Assembly: GCA_046726955.1 (NCBI GenBank)
Contig: JBKPBQ010000229.1
Span: 1-5,600 of the forward strand
Direction: 5' to 3'
DNA from: CAVPGH01 sp046726955
GTDB taxonomy: Bacteria > Acidobacteriota > Vicinamibacteria > Fen-336
Length of the DNA stretch: 5,600 nt
Shown here one piece after another: positions 1 to 5,349 of the stretch. Below the pieces are notes generated by a model, which saw only the letters and a list, made by a program, of their open reading frames with translations, was not told where the DNA came from and did not search any database. Every line of letters starts with the position of its first letter. Within the stretch, counting starts at the first letter, position 1. Position numbers and translations under genes: made by a program.

Positions 1-959
1 GACACGGGGACGCCGTCCTCGGTGTAGGCGACCCCGATCTCGACACCCTGCTCGACGAAGGTGCGTCCGCGCTCGTTCCGGAAGAAGAAGTTCCGTCCCC
101 GGTCGTTGGCGACGAAGACGTCCGTGAAGCCGTCGCCGTCCGCGTCGGCGACGGCGACACTCATTCCGCGCCCGAGATGCTCCGAGATCCCCACGGAGCC
201 GGACACGTCGCGGAACCGGCCGCCGCCCTCGTTCCGGTAGAGGAGGTTGGGCAGGGCCGCGTAGAACGTGGGCGAGCAGGAGAGCCGCTTGCCCTCCAGG
301 CCGCAGACCCGGTTGTTTTCGGGCGTCCAGTCGAGGTAGTTCGTGACGAACAGGTCGAGGTTCCCGTCGTTGTCGAAGTCGAGCCAGGCGGCGCCCACAG
401 ACCAGAGCTTCCGGCCGTTCGCGCCGAGGCCCTCCACTCCGCCCTCGCGGGTGACGTCGGCGAACGTGCCGTCGCCACGGTTGCGATACAGGATGTTCCG
501 GTTCACCCCCGTGACGTAGAGATCGGTCCAGCCGTCGTTGTCGAAGTCGGCGGCCGCGGCGCCCATCGAGTAGCCCTCGCCCCGAACCCCGGCCTGCTCG
601 GTCACGTCGCGGAACGTGCCGTCGCCCTGATTCCGGTAGAGGCGATTCCAGAAGCGCGGATCGTCCTTGACGAGCCCCGGGATCCGTGCGCCGTTCGTGA
701 AGAACACGTCGAGCCGTCCGTCGCCGTCGAAGTCGAAAACGGCGAGTCCGCCGAGGACGCCGTCGATGACGGGCTTCTCGGGAGTCGTGGCGTTGTCGAG
801 GACGAAGCCGATCCCGGACGCGGGCCCGCGGTCCTCGAACCGGATCCGGCTCGCCGGCTTGTCGGCGGGAGCGACGTCGCGGCCAGGCCCGTCGCGAAGC
901 CGCGCGTCCGCGAGCCACGCCGAGGCCACGAGCGCGGCCCCGAGACCAAGCCGCGACAT
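1..959 (-). CDS. CRTAC1-type FG-GAP/VCBS repeat protein, exported (C-terminus beyond window)
   Basis: The frame is open from ATG at 959 to the window edge, giving 319 visible residues. Residues 1-19 (Arg at 3, then Leu/Ala/Val-rich, ending near ADA) look like a signal peptide, so export is likely. Four calcium-loop repeats follow: FDFDGDGRLDVF (~75-86), ADFDNDGWTDLYV (~137-149), LDFDNDGNLDLFV (~193-205) and ADADGDGFTDVFV (~271-283). They alternate with 'LYRN-x-GDGTF-x-DVT' linkers at ~107-120 and ~157-170. A two-cysteine insert (NRVCG...LSCSP, ~216-230) before 'LPNLLYRN' is typical of CRTAC1/ASPIC-UnbV proteins. The family folds as a beta-propeller resembling integrin alpha subunits and usually has a C-terminal ASPIC/UnbV domain, which would lie beyond position 1. 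Ligand and role are unknown. An in-frame GTG at 968 is an alternative start; neither start has a clear Shine-Dalgarno site. It is divergent from the lipoprotein gene. Confidence 0.88.
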   Translation of the reverse strand, partial: MSRLGLGAALVASAWLADARLRDGPGRDVAPADKPASRIRFEDRGPASGIGFVLDNATTPEKPVIDGVLGGLAVFDFDGDGRLDVFFTNGARIPGLVKDDPRFWNRLYRNQGDGTFRDVTEQAGVRGEGYSMGAAAADFDNDGWTDLYVTGVNRNILYRNRGDGTFADVTREGGVEGLGANGRKLWSVGAAWLDFDNDGNLDLFVTNYLDWTPENNRVCGLEGKRLSCSPTFYAALPNLLYRNEGGGRFRDVSGSVGISEHLGRGMSVAVADADGDGFTDVFVANDRGRNFFFRNERGRTFVEQGVEIGVAYTEDGVPV

Positions 960-983
960 GTCGCTCACGAGTGGCACAGCGAC

Positions 984-992
984 TAGAATCTA
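984..992. promoter_or_regulatory. Symmetric -10-like element in the divergent gap
   Basis: The 37-bp gap between the two divergent starts (960-996) contains TAGAATCTA, a 4-bp-arm palindrome around one central base. On the plus strand TAGAAT (984-989) differs from the TATAAT consensus at one position and ends 7 bp before the ATG at 997. Transcription from it would start at or beside that ATG, giving a leaderless mRNA. On the minus strand the same bases read TAGATT (992-987), a weaker -10 about 28 bp from the ATG at 959. No convincing -35 box is visible in either direction. Calling this a promoter is inference. Confidence 0.35.
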
Positions 993-996
993 CTTG

Positions 997-1374
997 ATGA
1001 GACCGTCGCCCGTCGTGTGGATCGTCCTCGGGCTGGCCGCCATCGGCTGCGCGAAGTCCTCTCACGGACCGGACCAGCTCGTTTGCACGGCGCAGTTCGT
1101 GTACGGGCTGACGGTCACCGTCGAGGACGTCGCTACCGGTCAGCGCATCTGCGATGCGGACGTCGTCGCCCTCGACGGGTCGTACAGCGAGACGCTGCGC
1201 CCGTTCGGAACGTCCGACAGCTGCACGTACTCGGGGGCGGGGGAACGGCCGGGCGTCTACGAGATCCGCGCTTCCAAGGCGGGGTTCCGGCTAGCCTCGG
1301 TGGCCGACGTCCGCGTCGCCTCGGACCCGTGTCACGTGATCCCGGTTCCGGTCACGATGATGCTGGCGCGCTAG
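997..1374 (+). CDS. Small lipoprotein with carboxypeptidase-regulatory-like domain
   Basis: The protein has 125 residues. The N-terminus has Arg at 2, a hydrophobic stretch VVWIVLGLAAIG (~6-17) and Cys18. This is a type II signal peptide with an acceptable lipobox (A-I-G-C), so the mature protein is probably lipid-anchored to a membrane. Residues ~36-124 read as one beta-sandwich of the CarboxypepD_reg type: 'LTVTVEDVATGQRICDADVVALDG', then 'RPGVYEIRASKAGF', then a final strand 'HVIPVPVTMML'. The mature part has four further cysteines (30, 52, 76, 112) that could form two disulfides, fitting a periplasmic or surface location. No catalytic residues are recognisable, and a binding or structural role is only a guess. 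The start was chosen because the lipoprotein signal begins there; no ribosome-binding site precedes it. It is convergent with the Gfo/Idh/MocA gene, with 4 bp between stop codons. Confidence 0.78.
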   Translation: MRPSPVVWIVLGLAAIGCAKSSHGPDQLVCTAQFVYGLTVTVEDVATGQRICDADVVALDGSYSETLRPFGTSDSCTYSGAGERPGVYEIRASKAGFRLASVADVRVASDPCHVIPVPVTMMLAR

Positions 1375-1382
1375 GTCCCTAG
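1371..1382. other. Palindrome containing both convergent stop codons
   Basis: CTAGGTCCCTAG is an inverted repeat with 5-bp arms and a 2-bp centre. Its left arm holds the TAG stop of the lipoprotein gene (1372-1374). Its right arm holds the TAG stop of the minus-strand oxidoreductase (1381-1379). The arms are too short and lack a T-run, so this is not a convincing terminator. The tail-to-tail genes therefore have no room for separate terminators, and their transcripts probably overlap. Confidence 0.5.
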
Positions 1383-2527
1383 ACCTTCTCCCACCGGCGC
1401 TTCTTCGCCGAGCGCTCCCAGGCGTCCAGCACCTTCTGGTTGCGGACGCCGTCCTCGAAGTCGGGGCGGACGGACCGGCGGTTCGCGATCGCCTCCAGCA
1501 GGTCGTGCACCGTGTGCACGAAGGTGTGCTCGTACCCGATGATGTGACCCGGCGGCCACCAGGACTTGATGTAGGGGTGCGCGCCCGGCTCGGTGACCAG
1601 GATCGTCCGGAAGCCCTGGCGCCCCGCGGGATCGTCCACGCGATAGAGCTCGAGCTCGTTCATCCGCTCGAGGTCGAAGGCGAGGCTGCCCTTCGTCCCG
1701 TTGATCTCGAACCGGTTGTAGTTCTTTCGCCCGGGGGCGAGGCGGGTCCCTTCGATCGTGCCGGTAGCTCCGCTCACGAACCGCACGAGGGCGGCCGAGG
1801 CGTCGTCCACCGTGACCTTGCCCTTCTTCGACGGGTTGCCGACGAGCGGCCGCTCCTTGATGAACGTCTCGAGGTCGCCCGCGACCTCGGCGATCTCGCC
1901 CACCAGGAAGCGCGCGAGGTCGACCGAGTGGCAGGCGATGTCGCCGAGCGCGCCCGAGCCCGCCTTCTCCTTCTGGAACCGCCACAGCAAGGGAAGCGAC
2001 GGGTCGACGATCCAGTCCTGGAGGTACGTGCCTCGGTAGTGGAAGATCTCGCCGAGCTCGCCCGCCTCGATCATCTGCTTGGCCAGCCATACCGCGGGGG
2101 CGCGGCGGTAGTTGTGGCAGACCATGTGCACGACGCCGGCCTTCTTGACCGCGGCCAGCATCTTCTCCGCCTCGCGCACGCTGTTGGCGAGCGGCTTCTC
2201 GCAGAGCACGGCCTTGCCCGCCCGGGCCGCGGCGATCGCGATCTCCGCGTGGCTGTCCCCGGGGGTGCTCACGTCCACGAGGTCGATGTCCTTGCGGCCC
2301 ACCACGTCGCGCCAGTCGGTGACCGCTTCCTCCCAGCCGAGGCGGTCCGCCGCTTCCTTCACCGCGGTGCGGTCGCGTCCGCAGAGGACCTTCATCCGCG
2401 GACGCACGCGCGGGCTCATCGCGGGTCCGACCTGCCGGTAGGCGTTGCTGTGGGCGCGGCCCATGAAGGCATAGCCGACGAGGGCGACGCCGATCTCGCG
2501 TGTCGTCTCTTGATGCCGTTCCTTCAT
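1379..2527 (-). CDS. Gfo/Idh/MocA family NAD(P)-dependent oxidoreductase
   Basis: The 382 residues match the family's usual length. An N-terminal Rossmann fold begins 'IGVALVGYAFMGRAHSNAY' (~12-30); its glycine motif is G-Y-A-F-M-G rather than the common G-x-G-x-x-G. The EKP signature 'LCEKPLANS' lies at ~108-116, with Lys111 the expected catalytic or cofactor-contacting lysine. The C-terminal substrate domain carries 'GALGDIACHSVDLARFLVG' (~192-210), where Asp196 and His200 match the family's active-site pair. Family members oxidise or reduce a hydroxyl of sugars, inositols or glycosides with NAD(P). Some, such as YcjS-type and levoglucosan-type enzymes, act at C3 of glucosides. The substrate here is not determinable. 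It has no signal peptide and is probably cytoplasmic. It lies 86 bp downstream of the GMC gene on the same strand. Upstream of the ATG is a G-rich tract but no classic AGGAGG. Confidence 0.93.
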   Translation of the reverse strand: MKERHQETTREIGVALVGYAFMGRAHSNAYRQVGPAMSPRVRPRMKVLCGRDRTAVKEAADRLGWEEAVTDWRDVVGRKDIDLVDVSTPGDSHAEIAIAAARAGKAVLCEKPLANSVREAEKMLAAVKKAGVVHMVCHNYRRAPAVWLAKQMIEAGELGEIFHYRGTYLQDWIVDPSLPLLWRFQKEKAGSGALGDIACHSVDLARFLVGEIAEVAGDLETFIKERPLVGNPSKKGKVTVDDASAALVRFVSGATGTIEGTRLAPGRKNYNRFEINGTKGSLAFDLERMNELELYRVDDPAGRQGFRTILVTEPGAHPYIKSWWPPGHIIGYEHTFVHTVHDLLEAIANRRSVRPDFEDGVRNQKVLDAWERSAKKRRWEKV

Positions 2528-2532
2528 CGACC

Positions 2533-2565
2533 CCCCACCCTATCCCTCCCCACGTAGGGGGAGGG
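2533..2565. repeat. REP-like GC-rich intergenic hairpin
   Basis: Within the GMC-oxidoreductase gap, CCCTCCCC (2544-2551) pairs perfectly with GGGGAGGG (2558-2565) across the 6-base loop ACGTAG. It is preceded by CCCCACCCT at 2533-2541, and that 9-mer recurs in the same gap at 2600-2608. The layout (C-rich lead with 'CACCCT', then a C-rich/G-rich hairpin) matches a type of intergenic repeat found across many GC-rich bacterial genomes. It could act as an attenuator, mRNA stabiliser or weak terminator inside the operon. No T-run follows on either strand, so a classical terminator is not supported. Confidence 0.6.
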
Positions 2566-2613
2566 AAACGCCTCGGCAAGAATCGGCCCCGCGTTCGTGC
2601 CCCACCCTGACTC

Positions 2614-4314
2614 TCACAGGTTGCCGCGCTTCATCTCCTGCAGCAGGTAGTCGCTGGAGCGTACGGTGAGGGCCATGATCGTGAGCGTGGGGTTCTGGCA
2701 GGCCCCGGAGGTGAAGCCGGCCCCGTCCATGACGAAGAGGTTCGGCACGTCGTGGGCCTGCTGGTACTGGTTGAGCACCGACGTCCGTTGGTTCCCGCCC
2801 ATGCGCGCGATCCCGATCTCGTGGATGCCGTAGCCGGGCACGCGGTCCAGGTACATGAAGGGCTTTATGTTCTTGGCTCCGGCCGCCTCCATGATCTCGC
2901 ACGCCGTGGCCGTCATGTCGGGGATCATCTTCTTCTCGTTCTCGCCCCAGGCCATGTGCACCTTGAGCACGGGGATGCCGAAGACGTCGTTCACGTTCTT
3001 GTCGATCTCGACGTAGTTGTCGTAGTAGGGAAGGCACTCGCCGAAGCCCGCGAGGTTGTAGCGCACGACGGGATCGACCACCGCCTTCTTGTACATCTCC
3101 CCGAAGCCCGGCGCCGTCCAGTTGAAGGCCGTGCTGCCTCCGCCCTGGAAGCCGAAGCCGCGGAGGAAGCGCTTGTCGCGCGGGCCCTTCTTCGTGTTGC
3201 GGAAGCGGATGACGTAGATCCCGTCCGGCCGCTGGGGGGCAGACGCGCTCGCCTTCTCGTACTTCGCGAGGTCCGGGAACTCGGCCACGGCCCCTCCGGG
3301 CACCCAGAGGTGGTCCATGAGGTAGTGGCCGAGGACGCCCGAGGAGTTGGCGAGGCCGTTCGGGTCCTGGTCGCTCCTGGAGTTCAGCATGATCCGCACC
3401 GACTCGAGGGCCTGGGCGGCGAGCACCACGCGCTTGGCGTAGACCTCCTTCGCCTCGCGGGTTACCCGGTCGATGTAGAGGACGCCCTTGGCCCGATGGC
3501 TCGCGTTGTCCATCAGGACCTTGTAGACCATTGCGTTCGGGACGAGCGTGCAGTTCCCGGAGGCGAGGGCGTCGGCCACCGTCGTGAAGGCGGAGTTGAA
3601 GTAGGACTTCGTCACGCAGCCGCGGTCGCAGGGGCCGCAGTAGTGGCAGGGCTGGCGGCCGTTGATCGCCTTCGTGATGTTGGCGGAGCGGCCGAGCGTG
3701 ATCGTCCACCCGAGCTTCTTCTTCGTCTGCGCCGCCACGTACTTCTCGACGCAGCGCATGCCCATCGGCGGGTGGAAGTGGCCGTCGGGCAGCTCGTAGA
3801 CGCCCTCGGGGATTCCCGTGATGCCGACGTAGTCCTCGACGATGTCGTAGTACGGGGCGACGTCGTCGTAGCCGAGCGGCCAGTCCTCGCCGTACCCGTC
3901 GTGCGAGGCGGACTTGAAGTCGAGGTCGGAGAGGCGGTAGCTCTGCCGGCCCCAGACGTTCGTGCGGCCGCCCACCACCTGCATGCGCCCCTGCCACGAG
4001 AAGGGCTTGCCCTCCTCCGTCGTGTAGGGCTCCTCGAGGTCGTTGCGGAACCACTCGTAGTTCCACTCGTTGCACGAGCCGAGCTGCGTCTGCACCGGCC
4101 GCGAGCGCCGGATGAGGTCGCGCGCCTGGTTGCGGTACTTGAGCGAGAAGGCCGGAGAGTGCTCCTTGTACTCCTCGGGCTTGAGCACGCGTCCGGCGTC
4201 GAGGAGCGCGACCTTCACGCCGGCCTCGGCGAGACGCTTGGCCGCCCACCCTCCGGATGCGCCCGAGCCCACCACGATCACGTCGAAAGTGTTGCTCGCC
4301 GCCGCACTCTGCAT
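2614..4314 (-). CDS. GMC-family FAD-dependent oxidoreductase with four-Cys cluster
   Basis: The protein has 566 residues, normal for the family. The N-terminal FAD-binding Rossmann motif 'DVIVVGSGASGGWAAKRLAEAG' (~11-32) is followed by the acidic strand end 'VALLDAG' (~35-41), and 'VVGGRTNVWGRQSYR' (~113-127) is the typical second GMC signature. The active-site pair is His498 in 'GIHEIGIARMG' (~496-506) and Asn541 in 'CQNPTLTIMAL' (~539-549). CHYCGPCDRGC (223-233) places four cysteines as C-x2-C-x2-C-x3-C, suggesting an Fe-S site as in dehydrogenase-type GMC enzymes that pass electrons onward rather than to O2; this is inference. Family members oxidise sugar or alcohol hydroxyls. No signal peptide is visible, and relatives are often exported with a Tat-signal small subunit, which is not in this window. 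A strong Shine-Dalgarno site fixes the ATG at 4314, 9 bp after the permease stop. Confidence 0.93.
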   Translation of the reverse strand: MQSAAASNTFDVIVVGSGASGGWAAKRLAEAGVKVALLDAGRVLKPEEYKEHSPAFSLKYRNQARDLIRRSRPVQTQLGSCNEWNYEWFRNDLEEPYTTEEGKPFSWQGRMQVVGGRTNVWGRQSYRLSDLDFKSASHDGYGEDWPLGYDDVAPYYDIVEDYVGITGIPEGVYELPDGHFHPPMGMRCVEKYVAAQTKKKLGWTITLGRSANITKAINGRQPCHYCGPCDRGCVTKSYFNSAFTTVADALASGNCTLVPNAMVYKVLMDNASHRAKGVLYIDRVTREAKEVYAKRVVLAAQALESVRIMLNSRSDQDPNGLANSSGVLGHYLMDHLWVPGGAVAEFPDLAKYEKASASAPQRPDGIYVIRFRNTKKGPRDKRFLRGFGFQGGGSTAFNWTAPGFGEMYKKAVVDPVVRYNLAGFGECLPYYDNYVEIDKNVNDVFGIPVLKVHMAWGENEKKMIPDMTATACEIMEAAGAKNIKPFMYLDRVPGYGIHEIGIARMGGNQRTSVLNQYQQAHDVPNLFVMDGAGFTSGACQNPTLTIMALTVRSSDYLLQEMKRGNL

Positions 4315-4318
4315 GGAA

Positions 4319-4325
4319 CCCTCCT
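4319..4325 (-). promoter_or_regulatory. Shine-Dalgarno site of the GMC gene, overlapping the permease stop
   Basis: On the minus strand AGGAGGG lies 4 bases before the ATG at 4314. It overlaps the permease stop codon (TAG at 4326-4324), so the run reads TAGGAGGG. This is the best ribosome-binding site in the window. It supports the chosen GMC start and suggests translational coupling between permease and dehydrogenase. Confidence 0.85.
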
Positions 4326-5333
4326 ACGCCGCCTTGGCCACGACGTCCGACGTGCCCTTCCCTTCACGGAAGAGGAGGGCGAAGATCACGATCACCGCGA
4401 AGGCCATCGCCGCCGGCCAGAGCCAGATGGACGTCCAATCGTGGCGCACGGCTTCGCCCGCCGTCGTCGTATAGCGATCGACGACGGGACCCGCTACCCA
4501 GTTGCCGATGAGCATCCCCACTCCGTACGTGACCAGGGTGATGAACCCCTGGGCGCTCGCCTGGATCGACTTCGGCGCCGCGTTGTCCACGTAGATCTGG
4601 CCGGTCACGAAAAAGAAGTCGTAGCAGATCCCATGGAGCAGGATGCCGAGGTAGTACATGAAGACGAGCTCCTGCGCGTTGCCGTACGCGAATAGCAGAT
4701 AGCGCACCGCCCAGGCCAGCATTCCCACGATCAGCATCTTCTTCACGCCCAGGCGCGCGAAGAAGAACGGCATGACGAGCATGAACACCACTTCGGATGC
4801 CTGCCCCAAGGCCATCTTGCTCGCCGTGTTCACCATTCCCCGCTCGTTGAGGAAAGGATTCGTGAAGCCGTAGTAGAAGGCGAGCGGGATGCAGATGAGC
4901 AGGGAACCGAGCACGAATACCGCGAAGGAGCGATCCCTCATCAACGTGAGGGCGTCGAGGCCCAGCACGTCGCGTACCGTCACTTTGCGTCCGAGCGACT
5001 TCGGCGGCGTGTGGGGGAGGGCGAAGGCGAAGAGGCCGAGCAGCGCCGAGCTGCCCGCCGCGATGATGAGGGGCCGGGCGGTGGCCTCGACGCCCATCGT
5101 GCCCACGATCACTCCGGCCACGATCCATCCGATCGTGCCGAAGACGCGGATCGCCGGGAACTGCTTCTCCGGGCTCGTCATCTGGTTGAAGGCGATCGCG
5201 TTCACGAGCGCGAGCGTGGGGTTGTAGCAGAGCGCGTAGACGAGGAGGACGACGAAGAACGGGCCGGGCTGGGTGACCGTCGACGCGTAATAGAGAAGAC
5301 CGGCGCCCAGGAGGTGCAGCACGCCCAGGACCT
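4324..5333 (-). CDS. NupG-like MFS (nucleoside:H+ symporter family) permease, missing its N-terminus
   Basis: About 335 residues with clear family content run from 5331 to the TAG at 4326-4324. They start inside transmembrane helix 3 at 'VLGVLHLLGAGLLYYAS'. Helices 4-12 follow, including 'RVFGTIGWIVAGVIVG', 'AVFVLGSLLICIPLAFYYG', 'VVFMLVMPFFFARLGVKK' and 'FMYYLGILLHGICYDFFFV'. The RVFGTIGW and LGVKKMLIVGMLAW segments are typical of the nucleoside:H+ symporter family, which in environmental bacteria often sits beside sugar oxidoreductases, so a sugar substrate is possible. The minus frame stays open to 5571 but residues upstream of 5334 are Arg/His/Glu-rich and non-membrane, being merely the antisense of the plus-strand permease start. 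The real N-terminus (helices 1-2, ~68 residues) is on the plus strand at 5350-5553. The nearest in-frame GTG inside the genuine part is at 5322 and would give a protein without helices 1-2. As assembled, the gene is broken or misassembled. Confidence 0.85.
5285..5333 (-). repeat. Left arm of a 49-bp inverted repeat
   Basis: Read on the minus strand, these 49 bases equal plus-strand 5552-5600 except for one base (5294 versus 5591). The difference changes a leucine codon (CTC, this copy) to arginine (CGC, the other copy) inside a membrane helix. Both copies encode the same stretch of the permease, VLGVLHLLGAGL-x-YYA. Identity stops abruptly at 5334. The arm may continue leftward, because its partner is cut by the window edge. 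Confidence 0.93.
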
Positions 5334-5349
5334 CGCCCTTTCCCCGTCG
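5334..5349. other. Inversion or chimera junction
   Basis: To the left lies permease sequence in minus orientation, starting mid-gene. To the right lies permease sequence in plus orientation, starting at the extreme N-terminus. The linking bases (CGCCCTTTCCCCGTCG) match neither the expected continuation of helix 3 into helix 2 nor a recognisable start region. No ATG and no Shine-Dalgarno site precede the plus-strand permease start, as expected if its first codons and leader were cut off here. Confidence 0.7.

Noticed and set aside
177..986. 269-codon plus-strand open frame with repeated Val-Glu-Val/Pro-Val patterns
   Set aside because: The apparent repeats are the antisense image of the calcium-loop repeats of the CRTAC1-type protein.
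1505..2557. 350-codon plus-strand open frame
   Set aside because: It is antisense to the Gfo/Idh/MocA gene, which has unmistakable family motifs, and it shows no domain of its own.
2544..2565. Rho-independent terminator between the GMC gene and the oxidoreductase
   Set aside because: The stem is strong but no T-run follows on either strand, and the flanks are C- or G-rich. It is kept only as a repeat-type hairpin.
2540..4249. 569-codon open frame on the minus strand overlapping the GMC gene
   Set aside because: It is frame-shifted against a gene with full FAD and catalytic motifs, and it is extremely Arg/Gly/Pro-rich, so it is a shadow.
2752..4695. 647-codon open frame on the plus strand
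   Set aside because: It is antisense to the GMC gene and the permease. Its Val/Arg/His/Leu-rich composition with no domain is the normal shadow of GC-rich coding sequence.
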